DNA from: Motacilla alba alba | Taxonomy: Eukaryota; Chordata; Aves; Passeriformes; Motacillidae | DNA length: 64,000 bases | Direction of reading: 5' to 3' | Assembly: GCF_015832195.1 (NCBI RefSeq) | Contig: NC_052031.1 | Coordinates: 12,277,850 to 12,341,849 of the forward strand | In this document: piece after piece, positions 47,201-62,200 of the stretch | How the letters are laid out: each line of letters starts with the position of its first letter | Numbering within the stretch: the stretch's first letter is position 1 | Notes under the pieces: generated by a model | What the model was told of the DNA's origin: nothing | The model's input: only the letters and a program-made list of their open reading frames with translations | Databases searched by the model: none | Made by a program: the position numbers and the translations under genes

Positions 47201-50200
47201 TTTTCAGAGGAAAACTGGAGTTTTTTGGTGTTTTTTGGTGGTTTTTGCATTATTTTCTTGTCAAGAGTCTATTCAGTCAGACTCATATTTTTCCCACAGT
47301 AAAGTAAAAATTTCACTTTAGTGAAATTACACTTTTTTTGACCCAGAAGGCAGTAAGTGACATTCATGACACTATGCTGAACTTATACTCACTTATTTAA
47401 AAAGCAGGCTTAGCAAGTGCACTAGACAAAGAAACCATGAGATTTTGTGTCAGTTTTAAGTGAGACAGGAGCATTTGTTGCAGCCAAAATACAAAAAACA
47501 GAACATAAAAATACAACATGTGATTGTTACTAGACCTTTGTCCCAGTGGCTTTTATTTTCTCTTTTTAAAAAATAATCTGTTTTATGGGGGTTTTTGAAG
47601 TGACTGTAAGGATTAGAGGAGGATAAGTAAACTTGTTAAAATATTGAATCTGGTGAAATGTGACTATGACACATTTTACTGGTCTGAAATGCTAAACATA
47701 GTATATTGACCTCTGTAAAGAACAGGTTTGTTTTCCTTTTTGTTTAACAGCTGGAATCACACCTGGATCTTGCTGTAAATGACACACAATTAAAGTAAGT
47801 TATTTGTTTTTTTTAATGTTTTGGTTTGCTTTCCTTTCAATATACATGGTAACATTTTACAAACCTAAGTAAAATTTGTCCAAACTACAATATCTTTGTT
47901 TGCAGTTGCCTACACGGCACTGGAACATGAGAATAACATGAAAACTGTGTCCAGACCTCCAGTTCTTATTCTCATCAGGGTCAACTGTAAAAAGTAATTT
48001 AATCCTTGACTGCTTCTTAGTGCCATTTAAAAAATTATTTGTCTGAAGAGCTAGCTATAGGTTAAACCTTCTGAGTATGCTGAACCTATTTAAATGAATT
48101 TGCTTTAGCCTTGGGCATGTTGTAATGGTGATGTCAAAATATCTGTCAAGGGAAGCTCTGCATTTTTAATTGCTGTTGGAAGTTTTATTGGGCAGTTAAA
48201 CAAAGCAGTAGCACCTTTTTATGGCCTGTGAAGACACTGCCTGTACTCTGTTCTCCTCCAGAATGCTCCTTCCAGCAGCCTGCACTTCCAAGATGAAGCT
48301 TAGTCTGATTCAGTGTCTGCCATGCACATGGCTGCATCTGAGCTTGTCTCCTGAGGGCTTCCTTTTAACTGAGGGAAAAAACTACTCAGGATGGTTTAAC
48401 TCTGTCCCAGTCGTCATCTGTCCTTACATTCCAAAAGAGCCCATTTATTTTTGTGAATAAAAAGGGAGGCCAGAGCTGTTAGGCCAGGTGTCAGTAGCTG
48501 AAGGTGGTTTAGTTCCACCCTGCCCCAGCTGTGGTCTCAGAATGTCTCAGTGCTGTGCATAAGGCTCAGTGTGATGCTCCTGCATGTGCAGGTAGTGTCC
48601 TCTTACAGTTGGTGCTGAAAGAACACAGCTCTTGTAAGAGCTTCAAGGCTGTATTTTACTTTATTTTATTGGTTTTCAAAATTACTGCAGAAGACCAAGG
48701 GGAAAATCCCTACAGGATCAAAATACTTCCTGGAAAAAAAAATACAACCAAACAAAAAAACCACCCAGCAACAAAAAAAACCAAAGCAGACTAACTACAA
48801 TCTTCTGCTGCATATTTTGCAGGGTAAAAATAGGCCTTGTAGTTTTTAAAATATGTAAAACCATTAAAGCACAGGCAGCATGAGACTGAAAATGTCATGG
48901 TATAACAAGTTCCATGTGAGTGTGATTTTGAGCTTTTCTTTTCAAGTATTTCCACTGAAGGTAGTGTCCTTATTGCCGATTAAAATGTAGCTTTAAAGAC
49001 ATGGGCTGTTAGTCTGCAAAACCTTTAAGTTATTAGGTGTCACAAGTATTTGGATTTCCAGTCTGTCATGACAACTTGCTTTCACTTCAAAGTTTAGGAA
49101 TGGTTGGACAGTGCAGTGAGAGAATATGAAGTTGTCAGGTATGTTCAGAATTGCTGGTTAACAGTGTGCAGTCTTGGGATTCTTGTTTCTGACAGCATTG
49201 AACAAATTGGTTAAAGCCCAATTTAACTTGTATTACAGAACATTTGATTATAGTTAAATTAGTATATTTTGGTTACATAGTGACTGTTCTGGTGATCTTT
49301 TTCTTGTGATAAATCTCTGTGGATGAAGTGATTTACTTAGTGATCTTTATTTGCTCATAGACTTGTGAATTTTGGATATGATTACTGTCAAGATCAAGAT
49401 GTTGCATCTAAATCTTTGAACCTTCAGGTTTTCACAAGTAAAGCAGGTAATGAATAAACACAAGTATGGTCAAAATTACCTCCACTAGTAATTATCATGC
49501 AGTGTAATCCTAATTGATTACTGAATTTATTCATAAAATATTGGAAAGCACACAAAAATACAAAAATTTATAGTGTGAGTGTGAGATTTGTATTCCTTTA
49601 GAGCAAACTTGGCAGGTAACTGTGAGGAGAGGGAGAAGGCAACTGTGCTTTATTAGTATTAATAAATTTCTTACCTTCTGAAAGCTGCAGTGAAGTTGAG
49701 CTGAAGTACCCAGGGTTTTATATATCAACCTACCAAAAAGAAAACAATCACCCAGAAACCTTTTGGCAGCCCAACTTCAAAGAACTGGTACCAGTGAAAT
49801 ATCTCAGTCTAAGAACACCTAGCATTTTCCTGGCAGTTTCAGAACCAGCAGGTACCAAAGCATGGCTGTGTGTTACATTAAAGCAATCTGATGTTAAAGC
49901 TGACCACAATTCTGTTAGAAAGTAAATTCAAGGAAGGTTTTGTCTGGGTTTCCAATCTAGTATATATTTGTGTTACAGAGGGGACATATGTACACAGAGC
50001 ATGTGCAATGCAGGCTTTAAGAGCTTCATATTGCTGTTAGTGTGTGGTGTTTAGAAGGTCCAAGTTTGTGATACTAAACATGGCATGTACTACTCAGGGA
50101 TTTAGTATATATATGATTCCTTAAACTTAAACCTAAAATGTTTCTTAAACCTTTATGATTTTGGAGTCTCCCTCCATCCTAATGTATGCCATGAACTTTT

Positions 50201-53200
50201 TTGGATTAAAAACTGGTCTCAGGAGGTATCTGTTCATCACACCTGTTTTCAGCTTCTGAATTAGACCATCCAGGCAGGCAGAGATAGATGGTGTCTGTTT
50301 AACCTTTGACTGATCAGCAGAGTTGTACAGGGAAGTGTTGCAGGAGAGGCTTTACACATCCCTCCCCGAGGCCTGCTGTGCACACAGTAAAGTGCTGAGC
50401 TGTCTGCCACTTGCACTGAAATGACCATTAGTGCAAATCAAGTGAAATACAGCTTCCTTACATGGATTTTTTTTTTTTACCAAGGCAAACTGCATGCTTA
50501 TTAAGATTAGAGGGAAGGAATTAGAAGTAAGAGAAACCCAGGGTTCTATCTTTCAAATGTAGATTAGGCTTTTTCTCTGTTAGCAAGACAATTTCTTATA
50601 TAAACAGTCAGTCCAATATTGGAAAATATTATTGATTTGTATATATGTTTCCTTTTAAGACCTATACTCCTCTGGGGAGCAGTATATTCAGATTGAAGTA
50701 CATCCTTGAGTTTAGGATGAAATTCAGTCATCCTCCAACAAGACTCTTATTTAGTTACTGTGAAGTAAAATGGTTTTTTCTGTCTGGTGACACAATATTT
50801 AAAGTCTGTATGGAACCTTTCTAAAGCAAAAGCAAAAGCAAGTGCTTTTGCACTTTTTGCTTTTTATTGTAAAACAGATAATCTGACAATTGCACTTAAA
50901 TAAGATTACTGTATGTGGCTTTTCCTTGAATATTGTTTAAAACTGAGGATTACCTTGCACAACCCATTTCTGGTAACTAACAGTTTGGACCAAGTTATTT
51001 TGGTGCTAAAACCATATCCAGTTGTTGAAGAACACTGTGAGTAATCACACTGATGGTTCCCTTTTGTGCCTCAGGGGTGATTTGCAAAACTGGACTGCAA
51101 GTTCTTTGTGGAGCAGACTGTGCCTGCTGTGGGACTGCTAGCACAGCTCTGGTATTAATGCCAATACCCCTGCTTGTACCATTCAGACATCCCTGGCAAA
51201 GTGTAATTGGCAAAACTTCAAACTGGAATATTCCATGCAATTTCCCATTTAATAAAACTGTTATTGGTTCCTATCAGTCTGAACTCTGAATGAAATCACA
51301 TCTCCTTTCTCAAACTTCTGCAGCAGAAAAGTAGCTTTGTTCCTTACACTCAGCACAGACAAAATCTCTCCAGATAAAAACCCCCATGTGGTTCTTGAAT
51401 AGCTGAGATCAAGCAGTTCTAATCTCAGAATTAACTTGGCATGTCCAGAATTCAGTGGTTATTAGATAAAGACTGTACTGTGATGTGTTCTCTTAGTGCT
51501 TTAGAAATATTTTTCAATTAAATTAGCTCAATATTTAAAAAAATGCAGGCAGTAAGAGGTCATATACACTGGATTACCATCAGCTAACTATCCCCTGAAA
51601 TTTAGGCATCTGGACTATGTTTCTAGAGAGAAATAGGCATCTCCAGAGGATGAGTCAATCCATATTTCTTTGTTTGCTTAGTAGGGGTCTAAATGAGAGA
51701 TGTTTGGATGGCTGAAGTTAAGTGAGGCAAGTCCCTCCTAAGTCAGTACAACTAGACAAAATGCCCAAGTGCAATGTTGTATTTGAGTTGCAACATTTGG
51801 ATGCTGTGTTGAGATGCTTCTTGAGTTTTTGCTTGAACAGAAATGAGGAATTTAGTTAAAGTTTCCTAGGGAAAACTTAATTTCTGCATATTATAGGTGA
51901 CTCTTACAGTCTCAGTGGGCTGACTTTGTCGAGTGCCAGAGTTGCAACTGCTGTTTCCAGAATAGGAGGAGAATTTAATTTAATTTTTAAATTCTTCCTT
52001 CTTTTCTCTTTTTTTTTTTTTTTTTTTTTTTCCTTTGTGGTCAAGATCTTTTTTCCCTTTTATTTCTGGAAAGATAAGTGTGCATCCAAGTATATCCTCA
52101 CATGAGTCTTCTCACCTTGCAGCATTCAGCTACAGCTTTTACTGTTTGCAAATGATTTTGAAATGAGCAGTGTGGCAGACCTGGCTCTGCATACAGTAGC
52201 AATTGGCTAATGAGCTTTCCCTGCAGCCACACAACCCAGCTCTAATTTGCAGAGAGCACTGCTAAGGTTTGGAAAGGAGTCTGTGGTGTATTCTTAGTGT
52301 CTGGCTGCTCTACTGGGATTGCCAGGGCTGTGTCAGATGTAACTTTGCTTGGACACCTGTTGGTCTGAGGCTGCCGTGTTTCTGTCTGTATTAACAAAGC
52401 ACCATTTGTTATTTCCGGTTGTTTGTAGCTCAGTTTATTGACACATGACCAATACTGTTGAGTTGAAAGATGCACAGCCTCCCATAGCTGCTGTTTCTGT
52501 GGTCAGCTTGCACATTGCCCACTGACACCTCAGTCTGAGCACACTCGCCTGCATGCTGTACAATTTACAGAGCAGTGTACACAGAAGACTCCAGTATACA
52601 AGAAGGAAATTTGCAGTTCTGGAAGGGAGCTGTTGATAATAAAACAGCAATCCAATGGGTTGCTGGAACTTCTCCAGTCTTCCTCATGAATCCTGATGCT
52701 GCTACTTTAAAAATGATGCATGTTCTGAAAGAAGCCAAGTGCTCTGGCAAAATGCCCTGTCTGTTGTCTGAATGACTCAAATATCCAAGCAAAACTGTAT
52801 CAAACCGTATTCAGTCAGCTAAGAATAAGCAGAAAGAAAAATTGCATCTTAAGAAAGCGGTTACCTTCCCCAGTAGGCAGAAGCATGAACTGTCTCAGCC
52901 ATATCTGTATCACAGCTGTGGTACAGTCTTGTGGTATGAAATACCCGAGGCATTTCATCAAATAAAGTAACTGGGTACCTGTGCTTTTTTGTACTTGCAC
53001 TTTTTCCATTCTGTGCCATTTTCTGCATAACTTATATACACAGCCATTTATTCCTTACAAAACAGTACCTGTATTAGTATTACTTTCTTTTCTTCTTTTA
53101 AATGATAAACTTCCAATAAAGGTAAAAGGTGAATGGTCATATTTGTGGACAACCTTTCCCAGCTGCGTTGGGATAATGTGGTTTGGAAGCTGTTTCTAAC

Positions 53201-56200
53201 ATGAATGCCAAAGCATCAGAGTAAGGGGATTAAAGTTTTTGTAAGAGATGAAAGCAGGGTTACCATCCAGTGGGGTCATAACAGGATCAGGCTGATCTAG
53301 AATTATTCTGGGAGTGGGAAACCTTCCTGTATGCAGTACACTGGCTGAAATAAACTTGCCCCAAGGACTGACTTCTCTCCTAAAAAAAGGTAATAGCAGT
53401 TCTTTGGGCTGGAAAGGGGAGAAGTGGCTATCACTTCTAGTTAAGAAAGCTTTGGTAGTGTGTTCATGCTGCTGCCAATATAAGATTAATTGAAAAGCAA
53501 ATAAATGGTGTCTAATTGTATTGTTGAGCATATCTGTCAGCTCCTGACCACAAAATATCTGGGTTGAGGCAGTCTGTGGAGAGAAAGGCTTGATCAGTTT
53601 TCTGGCTGCAAGCATGATTTCTCCTGGAAAGGGCTAAAATGTGCTTCCCCTAAAAGAAAGAACTGGCCATGACAGGACCCAGGTTTCCATTGTGCCAGAT
53701 TGCCTCCTATGTTCTGTCTTGATTTTGTTTCATTAGGTAAATGATGATTAGAGTCCATAATAGATATTCCTGTAATCTTTACCTTTTTTTTGGAGATTAT
53801 TTTTAGTTTCTAACTTGAAACAGTCTTGATTGGATTTTGTGCAGTATAAAGATGTCTAAATATTCAGCTGGACAAGTGAATTTTCTTTCCCTATTTTGTC
53901 TTTTTAGGAGGCTTGTGTCTATGTTGTAGTCTAGTCTCTGATATTCCTCATGAGATCATATACTCCATATATTTTTTACATAAAGGTAAGACCAACTTGT
54001 TAACTTGCTGTACTTTATTTTGGAGAATGTCAGTGTGCTGGAAGAGTCAGGGAATGTCGTTCAAAACAAATAACTACCAAAGTCTGCAGACAATAAACTA
54101 CTGTGGCTGGTATTTCAAGACAGCAGCTGCCTTTAGCTTTGGCTTTCCTGCTGTAGGCTTCCTGCCTGATGCTGAGTGAGTAGCTTCAAACCAGTGGCCT
54201 TGTAAATGGTTGTTAACTTGGTCCCATATTTCTAGCCAGACTTTCCGGCATGCTGAGCACAGACATCAATGAAATCTGTGGGAGCTTGCAGGTGTGTTGT
54301 ACTTATGCCATAAGGCATTTGTATGGGAAAGAGAGCCAACAGCTCTTAGCTTGACTGTCTGTTTAGAATTCCAGTTCAATGTGTCATTTTCACAGCAAGA
54401 GGTGCAACACCCACTGACTCTAAGAATAGTTGCTGTGTAAGTAGTGCTCAAGCTCTTAAAGACCTTTGTTTTAAAATAATAAAGGACATTGTTTTATTCC
54501 AATCAGAATAAAAATTGTCATTATCAAGATTTTCTTATTTGATACATAGAGAGGCAAATTATTTCTCAACTGAGAAGCTGCATAGTATGGAGTAACTGTG
54601 CTCAAGTGCACACTATGTCTCTGTTCTACCTTAACCGTTTGCTTTCTTGTGTCAGGATGCTTCTCATGTGTCAGAGCTGCATATACACTTTGCTTTGCTG
54701 CTGGCATATTGTGGGATTGAGTGAACTACCTTTTTGTGTTCTTGAATGCATTAACAAATTGGAAAAAGTCCTTTTTTGGGTGTGACACACTGTGCATTGC
54801 ACTGCTGCCAAGGGCTGGTTTCCCCAGACGCACCCAATGTGTAGCCAGAGTTGTTGGATTGTTTGGAGCCAACCATGGCCCTTGTACATCCTGATCTGTA
54901 CTAGGAAGAAACTGAGGAAAATATGGTGACATTGACTAGTTAAGTCTGAAATGACCTCTGGAACGGAGTTGTTTGGTGCAGAGCTATTTGTGGGTTCATG
55001 TAAGATTCATCAGTTGTACAAGAGAATTTTAATTGTGGTCCTGCAGTGACCCACAGAAGCAGTGGTATATTGGCTCCATTACTCACATTTTGGAGTTCAT
55101 AAATCATATTTTGAAGACATTTAAGAAGTTCAGTTTATTCTGCAGCCTCTGTAATCTTGGTTGGAAGCTTCCCACCCCTGTTAAAACAGTCACTGCAGCA
55201 TAAACAGAGAAGTCACGATGTTGCAGTTGAATTCTGCAGTGCTGGTTTTAGCTTGCATGTGCTCATGCTGGCAAGTGACAAAGTGGTGATGGGGAGTATA
55301 CTGACTCATTGCAAGCTAACTTCAGTCAGTATTTTTTATGAAAAACTATATCTTTTGACACCTCTGCCTCTGTAGTGTTGCTGTTGGTGATTTTTCTCTT
55401 GGTGGTCCTGTAAACTGTGGATCTTATATTGAATTCCCATGCATTATTAAGAAGCATCCCGATCATGACAACATTAGTTACTAGAATCTTCAGCTTTTCT
55501 CAGAGAAAGAGAAAATTTGAGGGCATTGTGTCATCCTTACTGGGTGCCAGAAGTGTGGTTGAAGTCTAGATTAAAACAACAGCTGTGCTGATGCGAAGCC
55601 CATGCAAACACAGCAGGTCTGAAATTTGCCTTTGTATAAACTGAGCTGAACTAAATTAGAGCAATAGGGCATGCAGATAAACAAAGTGGAAATTCTTTAA
55701 AGCAATTGAAAGATCACCAAAATGTGAAAACACAGCTATATAAAGGATTTGTCTGGGTTTTTCTGGGGGAAAGGTATTTTTACACAAGCTTGCTCTGGGG
55801 TGGAGTGCTTCTTTAGACACAAATGTAGGCTGGGCAGTGCATGGCTAGTTTTCACACACTAAAGAACTGCATTGTGTAGGTGCCAGTGTACTAAATGTGC
55901 AGGAACTCTGCTCAGGATGGATTAAATCTGTCTGTGCAGAGAACCCCATAAAGCAGTCTAAAAAATCCCCGTTTGGGTCTATGTGAACTGCAGAAGTTTC
56001 TAGCTATAAAGTTGTAGGTGGATTGTAACAAATGGCATTTATTGTTTGAGGTTTTTAAAGTTTTTTTTTTCCCCTCAGGTTACAACAAAACTTTTACAGT
56101 TTCTCTAGAAAGAGCAGAATCTCATCAATTGAAGGAAGTGGCTTTTATGAATCTTGGTAGGTTACTTGAGTTACTTTCCTGTGTGATTGCCATTCTCTGT

Positions 56201-59200
56201 GTAGTATGGAGACAAATGGCTAACTCTTCTCTGGAAGGAAAGGATTTTTTTTTCATGGCTTTAGGTAGCAGTGTTATTTTGCTGCTTTTCTTCTGCTTGC
56301 CTTTTGTATCTGGCATTTGATATTGCAATGCCTCACTATTAGTAAGCAGCTTCCTCTGAAATTGCCTCGAAATCTGTGCTGGACACCAGCTGCTGAGTTC
56401 TTGAGTATCTCAAGTTTCTTGAATCCTACCCTGGAAACCCAAATGTACTACCAGTGTTTCCTGTGTTAATACAACAGCAGCGTTTAATTAACTCCTTTTG
56501 TATTTCCTAGATATAATCAATTCCTCACAGAGAAGTGGGCCAAGCTGAGAATCATGTGAAAGAGCCTCTTAAAGCAAATAAGTGATCAAGTGCTGAATTG
56601 ACCACTGTTGTTTCTTTAAATAGACTATTATGTGGCTGCTTATTTGCCTGGCCAGTTCCTGCACCTCCTGAACATTCAACATCCTGACATGCTGTGCTAT
56701 AGTTTGTTTCTGACAGGTATAGTAAAACTGCTTTAAGTAATTTAATTGTTGTTGTAGAAACTTGTTCATATCTCTTTACATGAAAGTTGTATTTCTCAAT
56801 GTTTCCTTATTGCACAGTGCTCTCACAAAGGAAGGATACTCAAAAAATAAGAATGACATTTTTGCTACTTTCCATGTTAGAAAGAGAAGTTGAACTGGCA
56901 TTTCATACTTCTTGCTTGTTATGAAATGGAAGAAGACCTTTCACTGAATTTGAAATTCTCTGCCTTGGTTTCACACTTTCCCTTCCCCCAGCTTTGCCCA
57001 TGTTCTTGGTCCTCCACTGTTTTCAAATTTCACATGAGATGTAAATTTGATTTTACATTTCCTTCCTCCAATTGAGTTGCTCTAAATGTGTGTGTTTGGA
57101 GGGTGTGGGGAGAGGAAATCTGTGTTTCCTTCACCTGATCAGGCTGATGCAATTTAATTTAGAGTCTCATCTGAGATGCGTGTTACTTCATTTCCAACAA
57201 ACACGTCTTTGTGGGAAGTGGTTTATTTTTGGAAGTGGGGTGCCTTTGTTTGAAAACAGAAATCTGTTGTTCTGATTGGGTGAAGGGGACATAAATTGTG
57301 GAAATTGGTGCAGGAGCAGCATCACAGGAAGCTAATACCTGTTTTGTATGTGTAATGAAATACCGTCCTGCTAAAAATGAGTGGAAAGCATCACTGCTGG
57401 ATGGTGGGCCTGATTTCTCTGATGCAAGGGCTCTGAAATACAGTACCTGTATGGAACCATGGTGGTGAACACTGGTACATAAATAAAATTATTTTGGTCT
57501 GATGCTTCAGTGAATCATCGTAGAGCAGAACTTTCCTTTTCTGGCCATTTGGATTGATGGCAAGAGATCCACCAATAGAAGTTTGTATCATGCTTCTGCA
57601 TGTGAGCAGTTCTGATCTGCACAAGCTAGTGTTGAACTTGTGCTACTGTCCTTGTGCTCTGCTCTGTTCCATCACATGTACTCTGATTTGCCTTGGAGCA
57701 GCATTGTGAGCCTGAAATCTCTACACCTTCTCTGTGTCAGCAATAGGGAAGGAGAGAACTGCGAATGGACTGTGCTCCTTATCTGCTTTCTTTATGGAGC
57801 CAGCACCATTCCTGCTCCTCTTCAGTGTATACTACCAGGCAGGTAGTGCAAGAGGCAAACTCTTTCTTACTGCTAGGGGCCTAGGAATGTTAAGAGAAAT
57901 ACTGGTAGCAGGCAAATTTTATGTTCTTACTCCTTTTTGTTCTCAAACCAATGTTCTTCAGGTGAGGATGCAAGAATTGACACGTTACAAAACTCTTCCA
58001 TCCGGTCCCCATGGGTGTCAACAGCCCTGGATTGCAGTGCAGGAAGTCTGTACAATGTGAGCATCAGTGACAGTGCCTTGCTGCAGTTCCTACAGAAGAG
58101 CAAACGAGACTGTGAGAGATTGGCAGCTCTGCATTGTGCCCTGCTCTACTTCCAACACACAGAAGACTTGGAAATGCAGGTGGGAAAAGAACCTCCTGTA
58201 ATTTTTTTTCTAATGACTGACGTCTTATACAAAGCAGGAGCAGGGCATGACTGGCATCAGCCAAAGAGAGGTCCTGATTCACCAGGCAATGCCAAGAGGC
58301 TCATCAGCTGGGCTGCTCTAAACCCTGTTATCAGTCCAGGCTCTCCTGAAAACACTTATGTCTCTATCACTACTCCATGCAAAGTGTTAACTACCAAAAC
58401 CAAATTTTCTATACTCTCTTACAACACTTGATTAAACAGAGAGATGTGACAAGCTCCCTGTTATCTTTCTGACAGATTATTCGGTGGATTTCTGAGAACC
58501 TGTCAACATGTCATTCTTTTGACCCCATTCAAGAATTTATCATTGGTAGGTGTTTCTTTTCCTTCATTCTGAGCTTTCCTGCATACTCCAGTTGACACTA
58601 AGGAGAGGCCATGGCAGTACAAACTGACTCTTATTTCTGAACTTTTTGGTTATGATTTGCATTAATTAATCTGTGTGTTGTGGCATTAAGGGACAGTATA
58701 AGTAGTTTTAAAAGTAAAACTTTTCAAATGCATTCTTCTGTCTAATGGAACAAATTGATTTATCATTATTTTAGGTCTCTGGAGATTGTCTCCTCAGCTC
58801 CATTCTCCTCTAGCTCTAGCCCAAACCATTTTTTTCAAAAGGATTTGGCTTATCATGATACTCTCTTCTAATAGGTAGTTTCTCAGTCTAGCCAGTGCAG
58901 AGTCTTTGTGTAAAGGACCCCTGCAGTGCTGAGCTGTAGCCAAGCAGCTGACCCAGCCCTGCAGCCATCTGGACTTCTCTTCCTCCTTTTGTGCACAGAA
59001 TGGGACCAGTTCCACAATGGAGGAAGCTGTTCCAGAGACAGCAGCAGGATTTGTTCCTAAAAAAGTGTCAGATAAGGAACAGTGAAGCCTACTCTTGTTA
59101 ACTGATAGTTTATATAATCTTGCCCTTATAAATCTTTTCACATTACATTCAGCCTCCCTGTACTGCAGAATGTGTCCAGAAACTCAGAACCTGGATAAAC

Positions 59201-62200
59201 TCCTGCCCTACACATCACTGCATGACTGGACTGGGGTAAGATAACAGCTGGCACTTTAATTAATAGCTAGAGGGTCTGGGTTTTTATCCCTTAGTACAGC
59301 CTATAGCTTGTGTGTCTTACCTTTTCATACATATGCTACAAATTGATACCTTTATTCCTGTGCTCTATGCCTGTTTTAGTTTTCCAAGTCTTACCCTTTG
59401 TGGTTTTCCATGAGTCAAATTTTTTGTCAACAAATAAAAACATTTGCAAAACCAAGAACAATTATTATAATTGAATGGACAGTTAAATTTCTCAGTTTTC
59501 ATAATGAAGTATTGATTTATTCCTTACCACATGAGGTTTATAATGAATACAGAATACATTTAACCAGTATTTCCAGGACAAATGGAATCAGTAGAGTTAA
59601 GATATACAAGTTAAGCTTGCAGAAGTAAAATAACTTCAAGCAAGACTTTACAGTTAGAGCAAATAGTGTCTTAATTTCTCTGCTGTGACACTGTTCTAAT
59701 ATATTGGGGTTTTTTTAGAAAAATGACACAGTTTTGGCTAGCTAGCTGGTGTCCTGGAGGAAATGGGTGATGGAGATTCATTTAGATGCCCCATGTTCTA
59801 TGCTAAATTGTAAGACTATAAATAATTTATCTGTATTTATAGGTTGTCCCTGGAGTAATGTGTGCCACAGACATTATTTCTCTACCTGTGTTAGAGGTAA
59901 GTTCCAGTATAAAAACACATTTGTATTTGGATTAGTAGCTGCTTTTTTGTGGGTTGAGGGCGTGCTAAATATTAATGCAGCCGTGCCCCACAGTCCTATC
60001 CAAAAATAGATGTAAACAGAAGATTTCCCTGTTGGAAATGATTTATGCATTTACTAAAATATCCGTTTATCAGACTCAAAGATGGTGGGGTTTTTCTCCC
60101 TTTCTGACGACACCTCTATTCAACAGGGAGGATTATCCATTAATTAATTCTCGTTAATCAGATTGATACCGCTTCACTTTATGACTTTGGTAGCTGAAGG
60201 CAGAGGTGGCATGACAGACAAGTAGGATTTCTACACATGTTTACATATGCCCACTTTGAGGGCTATTTCATTGTGCTGGCACTGGTGTGGATGGCTTGTG
60301 ACCCTCTCACTTTGTTTTGTCCAGAGCATCCTGTGATTGCACTTGTATCAGGGCTTTGGCTACTAAATCTGGACAAAGTCCTGCACAGCCTGGAAAGGGC
60401 AGTGGGCTGTGTGGGGAGAGCAGGGTAGGTTCTTTGGGTAGGAAATTGTACTTTCCTGTGAAAACAACATGAATGATTCTTCCTGTCTTCCCATTCCACT
60501 CCCTCAGCTCCAGTTTAGAGAAATTCTTGAAATTTTCCTAAGTGCTCCCCTACAAAATCTGAACGAGAATTTTAATAAGCAGTTTGTTGTGGAGAGCTAA
60601 GGGGAAGAATGAGGAATTTAGACACACCAGCAACACACGGGATTAGACTCTGGATATGTGACAATGTTGTTCCATGTAGCTCTTTAAAGATGTGCTTATA
60701 ATTAGTCATAAAGCATCACTGTTCACAAAACCTTTTAAAAATCAGTGAAACTGCCCACTGCTCTCTCACTCTGCAGCAGTGCATCCCAGCTGTGCTGCAC
60801 ACATTCACAGGGCTGCTGTCAGGGAATAGGGCTTTGCATGGCTTTGCTTGGAAAGGCTGCCCTGAGAACTGGGACACCTGGGAAAATCAGATCTTGAGAA
60901 AATTTGTGTGCAGATAATCCCTGTAATTCACTGAGGTCAAAGTTAGCAGGACTTTAATTTGTCTGAGATTGAACCTCAGGCCCCTGGGGACGCATGCCTT
61001 TAGCAGCTATACTTCCTGATTGTGGAACTCATTTCCTATTTCTGTCTGAAACCTAAACAGATTGAAAAGGTCAGAGTTGAGCTAAAGACAAATATTTCCT
61101 GCTACTTTTGATGGCAAATTGCTGTGACTCTTGCATGAGGACAAAGATGCTAATGCACAGGGTAAGATTTTAATGCTCTGGCTGTTTTGTACCACACCAG
61201 TGTCACAAACCTACCACAGCTTGAGTTTAAGCGGTCGCTTGGTGTTTCAGTTGGTGCATGTTGTTGGCATCAAGAGTCAGACCCTGGTGACAGATCTGGT
61301 TCTACAAGTAGTATTTCTGTTGCAGAGATTTCAGAGAAAAATGGTTAATATTTACTTTGAGAACTTTTTGGAGTTCTCAAGCCCATGAGTTGTTGAGAGC
61401 TTTTGGGAGGACTCTGTCCATAGTCATATAAAAAAATTGTTCTGTTTGGGTATCAGGTGTTTTTATGACTAAATTCTTATTTGTTAAGATATACTGAGAA
61501 AGGGGGAACAGTTAGTCCAATTGTCCAAAAGCTCTACATAAGGATTGCAATTAATAAGTCTAATTTCTGCCCCCCCCCCCTTCCCCTCTTTAAGCACAAA
61601 CCAAACTTGCAGGGTGAAAATAAGTTCAGCTGGAAAGGGAGAAGGCAGGAGGAAGAAGGGAAATAAAATAGGAGGAGGTCCAGGGGAAGAGTGGAAATAT
61701 ATAGTGCAAGAAGTTGTCAGAGCACCAGGAAAGAGTTTCTCCCTTGTGCTGTGCTGAGCCCCTGTGGTGCAGAGTGATGCTTTACAACACTCTCTGAATG
61801 CCATCACTACTGGGGAGACACAGCACTGCAGTCCAGAGAGACGTGGGCCTCCTGAAGGCAATTGTCACCTCACATCTTTTCCAAGGGGTGTAGCAGAGAG
61901 CTCTCTATCTTCAGTTAAAAACCCACTACTTATGAAAGGCTTCATGGGAGATTTGTTGTAAACTGGTGAGGCCTTGCTTTGTCTTCTGGTGATATAATGT
62001 CTTTTAAGTGTCATGCTTAGGTGTTAATTCTTGACTCTCTAGAAATGTCTCCCAAACAAACACCTAAGATGAAGAAGCCTTCTCTTTTTAGCCCTTGCCT
62101 TGATGATCCTAAAGAAATAATAGATTTAATTGAAAAAAACCTTTACTTTAAACTTTTGACTTTTTAATGAGGTCTAATACAATGCATCTTTTTGGGATTA

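Noticed and set aside
53196..53615. 139-codon minus-strand frame in GSAP intron 12
   Set aside because: It lies inside an intron and has no recognisable family. The amino-acid make-up is random-looking.
56018..56320. Hydrophobic extension of GSAP exon 14 into intron 14 as an alternative end
   Set aside because: Exon 15 continues the homology in the correct phase, and the extension has no counterpart in known GSAP.
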